This document shows positions 35,085 through 49,160 of a stretch of 64,000 bases of DNA, piece after piece. How positions within the stretch are numbered: the stretch's first letter is position 1; the number at the start of each line of letters is the position of its first letter. The DNA is from Oncomelania hupensis. Its lineage: Eukaryota > Mollusca > Gastropoda > Littorinimorpha > Pomatiopsidae. The stretch spans positions 42,919,339 to 42,983,338 of the forward strand of contig CM072519.1 of assembly GCA_036898135.1 (NCBI GenBank), written 5' to 3'. The notes beneath the pieces were generated by a model, which was not told the origin of the DNA, made no database searches, and saw only the letters and a list, made by a program, of their open reading frames with translations. Position numbers and translations under genes: made by a program.

Positions 35085-35292
35085 TAAGATGATAATGAGG
35101 ATGATGACGACGACGATGATGTTGTTGTTGATGATGGTGATGATGATGATAATGATGATGATGATTTCGATGATGATGATTATGGTGATGACTATGATAA
35201 TGATAATGATGATGATAACTACTACTACAATTACTTCTACTATTACTACTACTACTAATAATAATAATAATAACGATGAAGAAGAAGAACTA
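35085..35292. repeat. ATG, TAC and AAT triplet microsatellites
   Basis: GATGAT-rich then CTACTA and AATAAT tracts. Confidence 0.94.
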
Positions 35293-35969
35293 GAACATTA
35301 CATTACATAATTGTTGCTTTAGGTCCAGCGGACTCTTCCGAGCCAAATCAGGACCGGACAACCCCCAATCCGCATAAAAGATCTGCTGAAACAACCCTAG
35401 TGGGAAAACTGAATGCCCTCCACCAGCCAGTCACTTTACAATAAAGACATCCCACGTAGGGGACGCTGAGGCTGCACTCTAATTTATCGAACCCCCGTTT
35501 ACAAAAACAAAATAGAATACAAACATCATTATAAATTATCAACAAAACATATACATATAAAATGCCTATATTGCTAAATAATAACATCATAGGAAGCCCT
35601 AGTGACCACCTGGCAGAAAGCGTCCAATATTCCCAAGCTGATCCAACAGACCTCATACACAAACAAGGAGTCTTGTCCCGGAAGAGTTTTCAAGAAAAAA
35701 GGTAGGTGACTGGTCTAGCGAAGAAGAAGATAGTATAGCAGATTGATAGAACAGAGCAGGAATGAGAAAGAGCAAATGAGAAAGACAGCGACGGTGGGAA
35801 TTTAAAGCACTAAATTTCCAGAAAGTGGGGATACTATTTATACTGAAACCCCCGGGACCCCAACGGGGGTGAAGAACTAGAAGAACCGGAACAAGTAGAA
35901 CAAGAACAAGAAGAACAAGATCAAGAAGAACAATAAGAATTGAACTATTTATACAGCGCATATATCTCT
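35293..35969. other. Unassigned sequence
   Basis: No gene seen; AAGAACAAG-rich at 35875-35935. Confidence 0.5.
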
Positions 35970-36062
35970 CAATAGTCTTCTGTAGCACCTCATCTCCATG
36001 CTTTGTATTCTTTGTTGCAGATCTGCTGTCAGGGTCCATGTTTTGCAAGCGCACATGAAGAC
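35970..36062 (-). pseudogene. LINE fragment, left part, split by insertion
   Basis: CACCTCATCTCCATGC and the following 70 bp match the LINE copy at 39885-39960. It continues at 39076 beyond the 3013-bp insertion. The AAGAC at 36058-36062 is the left target duplication. Confidence 0.82.
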
Positions 36063-39000
36063 TGTCACGTGGGTTTATGGGTTTTAGGGCTCTGCACAAT
36101 GGAATGATGTAAACCTCACGCTTTATCCTATTGTCACGTGGGGTTTATGGGCTCTGCACAATGGAATTATGGACCCTCACGTTTATTCGGTGGGAACTGC
36201 TAGTAAGTCACCCTATGAATTACTTTAATAAATTTATTTGTTTAGCTCGTTCTGTGTTAAGGTTGGGGTACAGAAATAGATAGAAAAATGGTAAAAGAAT
36301 ACTGTCACACTAGCTTTCACACGGCTATGAATCATATGTAGTCCAGCCACTTGATAACAGTTAAAATCACACATTTATTTCTTCTACTCTATACAAGATT
36401 CTCTAAGTACTAATCTAACTTAAAAAGTCTCAGTCACTGCTAATAGTTCGATCGCTGATAGTCTAGGCAGCTGTTATATCTTCCTCGGGCACTTGCTATA
36501 ATATTTCATGTAGATTTGGACTACTGTGGTCCGTTTTACAGTTTCTGAAGAGTTGGACTACTGTGGTCCTGTTATGATCAGTTTAAGTGCACCTTCGTGT
36601 TATGCACTTAACTCATGAGTGGGGGTTCGAAGTCCTTCTGTGAGGTAGCTTCTGGTCCACCTGTGTCGTTGTGTAGTTGGGTTCCCTTGCCACGCTGTGG
36701 GGTCTGACAGGGAGTTTTCCGGGTAGCTCTTTCCGTCTTGTGCGGTAGAGGATACTCCGCCAACTAGTCGTTTCTGTGGAGTGGTGCGCACAGGATAGCT
36801 CGCCTGCTCGTCTGTAATATAAGAGACGAAATTCTGCACAACCCTGAATAATCGGTTTGTGCAGAGCGTCTCACTGAAAGCCAAAGTAGCCCTCAGTGAT
36901 AGCTCCACATCTCTATACATAAGCGACGAACATTCTGCTACTTCCGGGTTCCACTGGAATCTCAACTCTAAATTCCTATACATACATAAATATCAATCGT
37001 GTCTAACTATACACATACAGAATTAATAATATTATAAACATTCAGTGGTACAGCCACTGGTCTGCAAACATACATATAAGTTAAACAACAGTGGTTCCGT
37101 ATGGTATGCAACATGGCGGCGCAACCGGTCGTGTTTCGCCTCGTGGTAGGCTCTTCCACGTGGTACGGCAAATTCGGATTAACAATTCACATTTATGCAT
37201 AGCAAATTCTTCAAACATACTTTCAACAATAATACAAATATATCACGATGAAACAGAAGGGTGTTCATTTACCTGTTTGACAAGTTCAGGCCCGTGATGA
37301 CTTGAGAGAATTCTAAGATTTCAAAGTCCTGCTTCCTGGTCTATGAGTGTAGAGATTTCTCTAGCTATGGAGATGTTGACTCTACCTCGTCTCACACACG
37401 ACTGATTCAAACTGTGTTAGGATCTGACACAGTCAAACTGCTCTACCCGCTAAGCCTGCTTCTGATTGGTTAAAACGGTCCGATTCAAAGCTCAAGTGTT
37501 GATTGAGTCACTACGCTGTGTGGGTCAGGCTCGCAGTGTGCTGTAATTGCTGCTGTGTTATATACTGACTCTCTACTATTACAAAAACTACACAAGGCTA
37601 AATAGTAAATGTGCAGAGTTAAAGCTAGCCAGTTCGTGACACCTATGGGAACTGCTAGTTCGTCACCCTGTGGATTACTATAATAAATTTATTTATTTAG
37701 CTCGGTCTGTGTAAAGGCTGGGGTACAGAGATAGATAGAAAATGGTAAAAGATTACTGTCACACTAGCTTTCACACGGCTATGAATCATATGTAGTCCAG
37801 CCACTTGATAACAGTTAAACATCACACATTTATTTCTTCTACTCTATACAAGATTCTCTAAGTACTAATCTACCTTAAACGTTATATAGTCACTGTGAAT
37901 AATTCGATCGCTGATAGTCTATGCAGCTAATAGTTCATCCTTGGGCACTGAATGTTATTGTTCATGAGAAGTGGACTACTGTGGTCCTGTAGCTCTCAGT
38001 TTTGTGTGCACACACTGCTTTTGACTTAACTTTCAGTCTGGAGTGCTGTGCTGTGGTCGGTTTGTTGACAACTTGTGTTGTCTTCTTCTGGTTCCTCCCT
38101 GTGGGTAGACTGGTTGGCTTTCCTCGCACAATGCTGGGGATACCGTTGCAGCCAACGAATGCGTCGACGTGGTTTCGTCTGAGGCTGTGTTGGGCACACT
38201 ACAGAACGCCTGTACGTCTGTAACATATGAGACGAAATTCTGCACAACCTTGAATGATAGGTGTGTGCAGAGCGTCTCACTGAAGGTCGTAATAGCCCTC
38301 AGTGATTAGCTCCACATCTACATATATAAGCGACGAACATTCTGCTAAGTCCGTGGTCCACTGGAATCTCCACTCTAATTTCCTATACATTCATAAAGAT
38401 AAAACATGGCTACTTATACACATCAAGAATTAATAATATTATACACATTCATTTGTACAGCCACTGGTTTGCAAGCACACATATAAGTTAAACAACAGTG
38501 GGTTCGTACATAATTCAAGATGGCGTCTGCTGGTCGTCTTTTGCCTCGTGGTCAGCTATGCCACGTGTCAGGCAAAGACGGGCTAGCAATTCAATTTTAT
38601 GCATAGTAAATTTCACAAACATAATTCAATAATAATATAATACATCACGATGAAACAGAAATATGTTCATTTACCTTCGTGACAATATCAGGCTAGTGGC
38701 TACTGGAGTGAATTCGGAGTTTCACCAGTACTGCGTCCTAGTCTTTTCTGAAGAGATAGTACTACTACTGAGTAGATGTGTACTGCTCCGAGGTTCTGAC
38801 ACGACTGAAGTAAGCTATGCTAGGTTTTGACATAGTCAGAACTGGCTCTAACCGCTCTGCCTGCGTCTCATTGGTTACAACTTTCTCGCCTATCGTAATT
38901 ACGATGATGTCATAGCCTTAGCCAGCGTCAACTACCACTGTGTGTAGGCGGCATATGCTATTACTACGCTTGATTACTTTCATCGTCTGCTGCTTAACAT

Positions 39001-39075
39001 TGAAATTCTAATCTTACATAGGCTAACCAAGCTAAATATTAAAATAAGCAGAGTAAAACTAGTCCTAACGCGACA
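36063..39075. mobile_element. 3013-bp LTR-type insertion of two tandem copies
   Basis: Starts TGTCACGTGGG, ends CGCGACA, and is flanked by AAGAC (36058-36062 and 39076-39080) inside a LINE fragment that continues in register on the other side. Inside are two tandem copies of about 1.45 kb (36187-37641 and 37644-39075), sharing TGGGAACTGCTAG, TGTCACACTAGCTTTCACAC and GACGAAATTCTGCACAACC. The first copy ends GTTCGTGACA. The first ~70 bp are also duplicated (36063 and 36132). No protein is recognised. A tandem LTR pair lacking internal sequence is the simplest reading; a non-autonomous LTR element is the alternative. Confidence 0.82.
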
Positions 39076-39190
39076 AAGACGGAGACGACAAAGGAGCGCA
39101 GCAGCCCCACCCTGGAACGCAGACTAACGGTCCTGTCTCTCAAAATGGGCCCCAACTCTGCCAGAGCAGCAGCCATCTATCTGTGCGATA
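39076..39190 (-). pseudogene. LINE fragment, right part
   Basis: GAGCGCAGCAGCCCCACC and flanks match 39975-40060 of the next LINE copy and resume exactly where 35970-36062 stops. Similarity ends near 39190. Confidence 0.8.
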
Positions 39191-39508
39191 TATATTTCAC
39201 GTAGCACTGTGAATTCTGTATCTGGTTGCAATAACTTCTTTAGGTGTTGCTGAACGTCGTGTTGATGAAATGTTACATCAATATATTATTTAACCTGATC
39301 TACACTCTCTGTACATGCTAATTACTGTCCTTCTTTCTTCCAAATGTCTTTCTTAGAGCTGTGGTATTGCACACTTATATATAGCTTATCAATGATATAT
39401 GGGTCCATTCAGCACTTTTGTTCAGCGTGGTATTGAATTTAATTCTATCATCTGTTTTACCGTCTGTTCACACGCATGTGATTTTAAACCGCACAGTCAA
39501 TTTTAGAC
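39191..39508. other. Unassigned sequence
   Basis: No gene or repeat seen. Confidence 0.5.
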
Positions 39509-41645
39509 CCTATCCTATCCCAATCCTATCCTGTCCCGTAACCCGAAGGTCGTAGGGGGGCCACAGATGATCGTTTAACCCGTAATACTCCATCTTTCTC
39601 TGTCCTCAGCAGCCCTGATGGCTTCGCTCAGTGTCAAACCAGTCCATTCTCGAATGTTGTCCTCCCACCTCTTTTTCGGTCTCCCTCTTCTTCTACCTCC
39701 TTGCACTGTGCCTTGCAGAATAGTCTTTGCAAGGCCTGATGATCTGGTGACGTGGCCATACCATCGGAGTTTCCGTCTCCCCACCACTGTTAGCAGGTCA
39801 TCGTGTTGTCCAATGGCTTGTGTGATGGTCTGTCGGACTTCGTCGTTGATGTTGTGTTGGGCACAGGAAATGCCCAGAAGTCCTCTGCAGCACCTCATCT
39901 CCATGCTCTGCATTCTTCGTTGGAGATCTGCTGCGAGGGTCCATGCTTCGCAAGCATATAGGAAGATGGAGATGACAAGGGAGCGCAGCAGTCCCACTTT
40001 GGAATGTAGACTGATGGTCCTGTCTTTCCAAATGTGCTTCAACCTTGTCAGTCCAGCAGTTGTTTGTGCGATCCCGGAGAGGACTTCCTGTCGGGACCCA
40101 TTGTCTGATACAATGGCCCCCAAACATCCGAAGCCATGCACTGTGCCGAGGGATCGGCCTTGGACCCCGATGTCCGCATCGATGCCATTGGTGTTGTTGG
40201 TCATCATTTTGGTCCTCTCTGCACCCATTTCCACTCCATAGGCTCTGGAGGTGGTGTCAAGCCTCTGTACCAGCCGTTCAAGCTCCCGTTCCTCTCCAGC
40301 CAATCCACCAATGTCATCCGCAAAACGAAGATCGGAGATTGCTCTACCCCCCCCCCCCATGCTGACTGCGCCCTCATGGTCTGCAAGAGCATCTGACATT
40401 ATGCGCTCTAGGAAGATGTTGAAGAGTGTTGGAGAGAGTAGGCATCCCTGACGCACACTGACTGTTGTTCTGAACCAGTTCCCGATGGCGCTGTTGTGGA
40501 GGACTGCACTGGTAGCCTTGTCATACAGGCTTTTGATGACTTCAATAATTTTAGGGCTGATGTTGTACACTTTCATTGTTGCCCATAGAGCTGCATGCCA
40601 GACTCGGTCAAACGCCCTTTTGAAGTCTATGAACACATGATATAGATGTTGTTGGTGCTGTAGTTATTTCTCACAGACTACTCTGAGGTTGAAAACCTGC
40701 TCAGCGGCACCTCGCCCTGCCCCGAATCCTGCTTGTTCTTCAGCTAAGATTTGTTCAGCTTGGGGTTTCAACCTGTTGAGTATTATTTTCAGTAGGACCT
40801 TGCTAGGATGGCTGATGAGGCTGATGGTGCGGTAATTTTCACACTCCTGAAGGTTACCTTTTTTGGGAAGAGTGATGACAAGCGACTGGGTCCATGGTAT
40901 AGGCCACTCCCCACTCTGCCAGATCTTGTTACAGATGATGGTGAGGGCATCAATCATCGCTTCTCCTCCTGCTTGTAGCAGTTCCGCGGGTATGTTGTCC
41001 ACTCCCGCTGACTTCCCTTTCTTTAACGCTTGCACTGCTGCCTCAACTTCTTCCCGGAGAATTGGGAGGATTTCTTCTTCTTCTCTGTTCTCGGGACATG
41101 CTAGAACTGATGGGTCTCCATTTGGTGTATGGTTGTAAAGGTCAGAGCAGTACTCTGTCCATCTGTCTATCTGTCCAAGACTTCTTGTTCTTCTGTAAAG
41201 CATATGCCAGACTTGCTTTGGATCGTGGAGACTTTGGGCTGTTTGACACTTGTCAGCCGCTTCACAGTCTGGTAGGCCTTCTTGCTGTTGTTCTTGTTCA
41301 GACTGTTTTCTAATTCCTGGCATTGATCTTCTATCCAGTTCTCCTTTGCTGTGCGCATGCCTTTTTGGATGTCATTGTTGATTTTTTGGTAGACATCAGC
41401 TCCCTGTGAGGTGTTATTTTTCTTTTTCATCTCTCTTCGTTTATCACACAGATCCAAAAGTTCAGGTGTGATCCACGGCTTCTTCTTTGGTCGGTGCTTG
41501 CCAAGGATCTCAGTGGCGGCATCTGTCACAGCTGAGTTGAAGGTGGTGGTCATGGTGTTGACATCTATTTCACCAGCCCCCAAAATGAGCAGTGGTGCAA
41601 ATTTCCCTCCAATTGTGGCCTGAAATATAGACCACACAGTCAATA
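39509..41645 (-). mobile_element. LINE copy with (TCCTA)n tail, 5'-truncated
   Basis: The longest copy of the family also seen at 16.2, 19.2, 36.0, 47.7 and 57.6 kb. The 3' end is the pentamer tail at 39509-39537. The 5' side stops near 41645 against a SINE, before any endonuclease domain. The clade was not determined. Confidence 0.88.
39575..41643 (-). pseudogene. LINE reverse transcriptase polyprotein (frameshift and stop)
   Basis: Three frames in order. 41643-41167: linker before RT (HRPKKKPWITPELLDLCDKR). 41323-40664: RT N-terminal part (KKGKSAGVDNIPAELLQAGG, LPKKGNLQECENYRTISLIS, AEEQAGFGAGRGAAEQVF). 40636-39575: RT core and C-terminal region (FIDFKRAFDRVWHAALW, VRQGCLLSPTLFNIFLE, active site LRFADDIGGLA, then KLRWYGHVTRSSGLAKT). 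A frameshift lies near 41165-41200 and a TAA stop at 40664-40666, after which the same frame continues. The protein would copy LINE RNA; this copy is dead. Similar proteins are often mis-annotated in animal genomes as craniofacial development protein 2-like. Confidence 0.9.
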
Positions 41646-41649
41646 TTTT

Positions 41650-41967
41650 GTCGACCTTATATAGCGTTTTATCCTGCTTAGCAGCTGCTCAAGGCGCTGG
41701 CCGATACAGGATCCCACTCAAGCCGTCCGAGGAGCCCACTTGCAGCCTTTGGGCGCATAGTCTGACGCTCAGACAACTGAGCACAATCCTGGGCGGCAGG
41801 GTATGTGGGAGGAGGGGTCTAGTGCTTTCTGGATGTATTTTGTGTCGCCGGCACTCGTCCGTCTAGGACCTGAGCGTCAGGATCTTTAAAGTCCGTGCTA
41901 TGGAATGCGTGCGTGCACAGTCTAGACCTCGGTTTATACTCTCATTTGAAGGAGTAGTCATTCTCAA
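41650..41967 (-). mobile_element. SINE-like repeat, family B, copy 2
   Basis: Same segments as 16900-17392: CTTATATAGCG, GCTGCTCAAGGCGCTGGCC, GACAACTGAGCACAA, GAGCGTCAGGATCTTTA and TTTATACTCTCATTTGAAGG. It abuts the truncated 5' side of the LINE. Confidence 0.8.
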
Positions 41968-42153
41968 GCATGGCCACACCAACATAATTATAACCAACTC
42001 TAAAAATTTGAAATCGATCGATTACCATAAAAGTAACGTTACTGCACACGTTTACCAACTAAAAGATATGTAGGTTATCTGGGCAGCGTCTATATTGTGT
42101 GGGAACCAGGCATAACGATGTGTTCACTTTGATTTGACTGGCATGCAATGTAG

Positions 42154-42753
42154 GCTATTGTTACACGTTGTTTTATAACACTGGTTGATTCAGCCCCGAT
42201 GCATGAATCTTGATAAGAGTAACTCGAATTCGTTTATCCACGCACAATGTTCACTCAGCATCAAGGCAGTAGTCGTTGTATAAAGTTTTCCAACTGTATA
42301 AAGCAAACATCAACAACTGCATACAAGATCGCTTTCCGAAAATCACTTCAAAGATCCTCATCAAAAATCATCACCAATCTTCCATACAAGCAGACAGTGC
42401 GTTACTTATATAGTCTCTCTAAAAAGTTCGAACATTCTAGCATGACGCAATAACACCCAATCAAAATAAAACTCGTCACCGGAATTATGCACTGTCTTAT
42501 GTCATATAACCTTATTTAGGTTAGAAGAATCGCTTAGGTATTACCAGATCTATCTGGAAGCTTCGGTCGATAATAAACAAGTAATTCCAGAAAATTCTCA
42601 ACAATATCGACTCAGGAAAACTATCAACATTTATACAAAGCTTTTTCTAGAAACAACGCAAAATCAAAACAAAGGTAAATACACTCAGTTATTGCATGCT
42701 TTGCAAAACCAAATGATCGGATCTATCGCGCGCGACTCAATCGTAACAGCTAT
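42154..42753 (-). mobile_element. Solo LTR of the TGTTAC family, diverged
   Basis: The LTR is 42159-42748 (590 bp), TGTTAC...GTAACA, flanked by GCTAT at 42154-42158 and 42749-42753. It matches 7595-8262 throughout (CAACTGCATACAA, AGTGCG...TTATATAGTCTCT, AATAAAC, CTATCGCGCGCG) but with more divergence than the other copies. Confidence 0.88.
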
Positions 42754-44175
42754 AAACCTACTTCCTGAGAGTACGGCAGAGTCACCCAACACAAGAGGGG
42801 GAGCAAGACCCTCATCTCTTCATCTAAACCCAACACAACGCGTTGAAATCACGACCACATTGATTGAAGCAGTAAGATGACTAGTGCTGCGACAGTCTTT
42901 GAGCAACCCGAATGGATGTTGACCCGGTGCAACCTTTAAAACATAAGCTCAGTGATCAGCCCACGTTTTTATTTCCGGGGGAAGAGAAATAAAGAAAATA
43001 GGCTGAGGAGGAGAAAGGGAAGGTAGAGGAGAAGAGAGAAAGAAGAAGAAGAAGAGAAGTAACAGAAGAACTGATAAGAAAACTCACATTTCCAGTCCGA
43101 TTTGTGGTTCCTTGCGAGCGTCTTATCAACAAAATGTTAAATCGGGGGTCGCGTGATCGAGATGGCCGTGCGGCATGACGAATGCTAAACGCTTGGAAAA
43201 GCAAAACGAACAGAGAAAGAAAAAAAATAAGATGGCAAAAACGTGTGGACAGCGCCTCGTTCTCCCAGCGTAGAATGGACCCTCAGAAGCAAAAGAGGTA
43301 GTGGGTCGTCGATAGCACAACGGTAGCAGTGGTGAGCTCTCGAGGATCCACTACCACTTCGTTATCGAAGATCCACTCTGCCCCTGTGGTCTAGTCTAAT
43401 GCTTGAGCCTCACAGAGTCCCCAACTATTCCGGACGAGATAATAAACCGAAGAATAAAACCGGTAGCCTACCTTGGAAAAGTTGTGATGCAATAAAACGG
43501 CTTGATAAAAGTCGATCAAAACGAGTCCTTCCCGGAGAAAACTCCTTCAGTGGGATAAGATGGTGACAGGTAAGAGTTTACAGGCGAATGTTTTAAAAAC
43601 CGAAGTCTAGTGTGTGCACACGTACGTTCCATCTCACGGACAGCTCACGGCGTGGACGAGTGAATGCCCGTTACAACGGACACACATAGCGGGCACTTTT
43701 AGGTCCCATTCTCTCTCGGTCGTCCAGCATTGCACTCAGCTGTCCGGGGTGTTAGACGTTGCATAAAGCAGCAAGCTGCAATCTTTATTAAAGCCTAGGT
43801 CTGACGAAGAACGTTTTGATTGCAATCATAAGGAGAATCATGACTTGAGTTACTGATGTCGTGAGACTATATCACCCAGTCATCTCAGTCAAATCAGTTC
43901 GCAGCGTGATTTGCGATGATTTTCCACGTTTAGGTTAGATCCTGTTTGGGCCCGCGCCTTGAGGGGCTCTTTGAGTTGGTAATAGTGCAACACAGGATGA
44001 CAAGGAGGGCCGGTGATACGGAGGGCGAGGAGCGAGGGACAAAAATAATTTCTATAGCGCCCTATAAAACCCGATTCTCGAAAAGCAGGTTTAGAACTAT
44101 TTTAGGGCAATGAATTCTCCTTCAAAAGGTTAGGTGTTCCTTCCCATATCGGTTGGCAACCTAGTTTAACGTTAG
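42754..44175. other. Unassigned; possible SINE remnants
   Basis: No gene seen. 43380-43640 includes GTGGTCTAGTCTAATGC, AATAAACCGAAG and ACGAGTGAATGCCCGTTACA, which loosely resemble parts of the SINE at 17622-17953. Confidence 0.4.
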
Positions 44176-44335
44176 GTTTAACCCACCATTTGGCGACGTG
44201 AAAGGCGGGAATAACTATCCTAGCGAAAAAGGAGGTAAGGACCTCAATCAACACTGAACCACCAGAGCAATCGCACTGCTTACAAGATGGAGAGTGAATA
44301 ATTGTCGCAGTATTTAATTTATTCTTATTTTTAAA
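44176..44335 (-). mobile_element. SINE family C, copy 1 (headless)
   Basis: GGTTTAACCCACCATTTGGC to ATTGTCGCAGTATTTA matches 45181-45330 almost base for base; the tRNA head is missing. Confidence 0.75.
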
Positions 44336-44525
44336 TTGCGGGTACTTTTGGCGAAAGCTCATGCTGCTTTTTCAGCCCCTGTAGTTTTGAAATCTCTTCT
44401 TTTAAGTCTGCGCTCTGCCGAATGATCTCTTTCCTTTTGCTTTGGACTGAAAACACCAATTTTTGACAGTGTCTATCTTTACATTTTAATGCCTTCATCA
44501 AATGCTTAAAACACAGACATAGTCG

Positions 44526-44558
<33 letters not shown>

Positions 44559-44651
44559 TGTGTGTGTGGGTGTGTGTGTGTGTGTATGTGTATGGGTGTG
44601 TGTATATGTGTGTGTGTGTTCTGGTTTAATATGTCATGGTTTATTTTCGCT

Positions 44652-44694
<43 letters not shown>

Positions 44695-45180
44695 TGTATG
44701 TATTTTTCTTGTTTGCTTTGCAGTAAAGCGCTATGAGCACGAACGAGAAAGGGCGCTGTACAACTATTATTTATTTTTTATTTTTTTTAAACTAGTATTA
44801 CTTTTTTTTGCATGAATCTATTTTTCTGAGGATTTCATTCAGGTGTCTTATTATACTTTTGGAAAACGAGTCCCTTGATTTTCAGCAAGCCCAGCTAACA
44901 CTAACGAGCTGACAACACAGCGAAATGGCCATCTGTGTCTATGGGAATCCACAAATGCAAACCATGGGCAACAGGGAATGGGAGATAGATATTTCCTATC
45001 ATTACCTCATTCCCCGGAGGACAGCATTTAATGAAGATTATATTACAGGGTGCTGTCAATGAGCTCTAGTCCCATCTCTTTAGAGAAGACACTTTGATTA
45101 CTCGTGTTCTGCACACACTTCTTGTCTCTCCTGATTCTCCAAAAGTTTGAATGAACATCAAAGTTAATGTTATACTCTGT
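44336..45180. other. Unassigned with (GT)n and (TTTA)n
   Basis: (GT)n at 44526-44625 and (TTTA)n at 44650-44695. Bases 44724-44770 (AAGCGCTATGAGCACGAACG and after) resemble the 3' end of an L2-like repeat. No gene. Confidence 0.6.
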
Positions 45181-45395
45181 GGTTTCACCCACCATTTGGC
45201 GACGTGGAAGGCGGGAATAACCATCCTAGCGAAAAAGGAGGTAAGGGTCTCAATCAACACTGAACCACCAGAGCAATCGTACTGCTTACAAGATGGAGAG
45301 TGAATAATTGTCGCAGTATTTATTTAGTCTTATTTTTATTATTTTTGGGGCCGACCACGGGATGCGAAACTGGGTCATGGGTGTGCCAAATGAAA
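45181..45395 (-). mobile_element. SINE family C, copy 2
   Basis: Same body as copy 1 plus a degraded head (CCGACCACGGGATGCGAAAC, reverse of a B box). Confidence 0.75.
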
Positions 45396-45859
45396 CCACT
45401 GAAGAGTTTACAACTGGATCAATCACGATACTTTCCAAGCTGGATCAATGATGATACCTTCACAGTTTTTATCTTCTATTGTTCTATCCCTAGTAAGCTT
45501 GGGCAAAAATAGTAAAGAAGAGAAATTGGTTTTTTTTATTATGAGGCTAGAATTGGATTTATTTTCGTCTTAATACAGTTTTCGCTTTTTTTTTATTCCA
45601 TGCATGCTGTAAGTGTGGATTTTACCCCTCACAGGTATTAACGTTCATGGCACGATTTTTACGGGACCTGCAACCTGCAAATTGCCTGTTTTCCACAGGA
45701 TTCCAGAGAAAACGGGGTTGTGGTTTTTTTTTACAAACTTTGCAACGGGAGACATAGCTTGCATAGTAACAAAGTTCTAGTCAAAGTTTCCACATTATTG
45801 TTTCAAGTAAGCGGACGGACTGTGAAAATCTAGTCTCCATTTTCTATATATTAAGAATT

Positions 45860-45862
<3 letters not shown>
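45396..45862. other. Unassigned sequence
   Basis: No gene seen. Confidence 0.5.

Positions 45863-45943
<81 letters not shown>
45863..45943. repeat. (GA)n microsatellite
   Basis: About 80 bp of perfect GA. Confidence 0.97.

Positions 45944-47399
<1,456 letters not shown>

Positions 47400-47481
<82 letters not shown>
47400..47481. repeat. (GA)n microsatellite, right part
   Basis: Continuation of the tract split by the SINE. Confidence 0.97.
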
Positions 47482-47486
<5 letters not shown>

Positions 47487-47744
47487 CGTGATTATTTGCA
47501 TTGAAGTAAATGAAAGGGGTTAAGTTCAATGCTCCCCGATAGCCAGAAGATCTGTGACCTGTTTTGTATCAATACTGCACACTTATATTGCTGGCATCCT
47601 GAAGAACCACCGTACCCAAGTCGGTAAGGCGATGTGTTCGTGTTCCAGAGGTCGGGGAAGGGGAGGAAGATTTGATCAGGTTGTTGTGGTGAGTGGCGCT
47701 GTACGACTGCTGCGCCGAAGAAATATAAATTTAAATATCATCAC

Positions 47745-47993
47745 ACTAGCCATTGGAGAATACGATGACTTGCTCACAATTATGAAGAAACGGAAACCGA
47801 TGGTATGGCCACATCACCAGAGCATCAGGCTTTGCGAAGACCATCCTGCAAGGCACAGTGCAAGGAGGCAGAAGAAGAGGGAGCCAGAAAAAGAGGTAGG
47901 AGGACAACATTCGAGAATGGACTGGCTTGACACTGAGTGAAGCCATGAGGACTGCTGAGAACAGAGAAAGATGAAGTACGCTGGTAAAACGAT
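47745..47993 (+). pseudogene. LINE (TCCTA-tail family) C-terminal fragment
   Basis: The plus strand has GACTTGCTCACAATTATGAA and AGAATGGACTGGCTTGACAC, matching the C-terminal region of the 39.5-kb LINE in several frames. Similarity stops at the start of the next element's tail. Confidence 0.8.
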
Positions 47994-48800
47994 CAATTCA
48001 ATTCAAGATTTATTTACCAAGTGACATACATACAGTTATAGTATACATGACACAAAGAATGCTTTAGATCAGCGGCAGGCATGCACAAGATACATAACAG
48101 ACAAATAAAGCATAGATCTAGTGCGACCTATGTAACCACCATTATACTAGACAGCAGACCCACGCCTGACTAGAACACTCATGTAGAACATAGAAATACA
48201 GACATCAACAAACACAACCGAATTACAGATAACAAAACAGGTGCATGATTTTTAGTGTACATCATCAGACACATCAAATATACAGATGACTAAAATAGAT
48301 TCGCAAGCAAAAACAGCCTCCCGCAATTCATGACTAATATGACTATACAAGTGCACGCAATAAGGAGCAGCCTAAATAATTCTTATAATTGATTTAAGTG
48401 TCTGATAGACCACGGGAAGAAGCCATTCAGTGAGCGTGTGGTTTTGCAGGGGAGGGAACGGAATCTACGGCCTGAGGGGAGCATCTGGAAGAGCACGTGG
48501 GCGGGGTGGGACTCATCATGGATAATATGTTTGACTCTGCGTGTGACACGTTGCGCGTGTAAAGCCTCGATGGATGGGAGGGCCCCACCAACGCATCTTG
48601 AAGCCTGGCGCACAACACGGTCTAAACGCTCTTTATCTTGGATGTTTGCGTTGGCATACCAAACAATGAAAGAAAAGGTCAAAATGCTTTCTACAGTGGC
48701 GCGGTAAAAATTGGCCATGATAGCTTGGCTAACCCGAAACTTCCTAAGCTGGCGGAGAAAGAATAGTCTTTGATGTGGTGCCCCAACGACCTTCAAGTTG
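47994..48800 (-). mobile_element. L2/CR1-like LINE 3' end
   Basis: The minus frame 48790-48383 encodes an RT C-terminal region (QRLFFLRQLRKFRVSQAIM, ILTFSFIVWYANANIQDKER, FQMLPSGRRFRSLPCKT) typical of L2/CR1-type LINEs. About 380 bp of 3' UTR follow, ending AATAAATCTTGAATTGAATTG, a short GAATT-type tail at 47994-48018. 5'-truncated at a (GT)n tract. Confidence 0.85.
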
Positions 48801-48809
48801 CAGGATAGG

Positions 48810-48988
48810 ATAAGGATGTGTGTGTGTGTGTGTATATACATATATATATATGTTTGTGTGTGTGTGAGTGCGTGTTCTTGTAGACACGGCGTTGTGTTTA
48901 CAAACATGTGAACATTTACATACGTTGTTTTGATGGTCCTTGTTCTTTTGACGTCAAAACAATGATCCGCAAGAGTGAGGGCTATGTT

Positions 48989-49039
<51 letters not shown>

Positions 49040-49160
49040 GCGTCCTTGTTTACACGGCGTTATCTGGACAAATCAGTGAACATCTACATAACTTGTATTG
49101 ACATGCCTACTTGTTTTGACCTCAGAACAATGATCCGTTAGGGTTAGGGTTCGAACAGTG
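48810..49160 (+). mobile_element. Two partial telomere-motif element copies in (GT)n
   Basis: GTAGACACGGCGTTGTG (48880) and GTTTACACGGCGTTATC (49049) each lead into CATACGTTGTTTTGA-like and GACGTCAAAACAATGATCCG-like sequence, matching the left and inner parts of the elements at 644 and 10679. The second holds GTTAGGGTTAGGG. (GT)n lies before and between them. The right TIR was not found. Confidence 0.55.
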
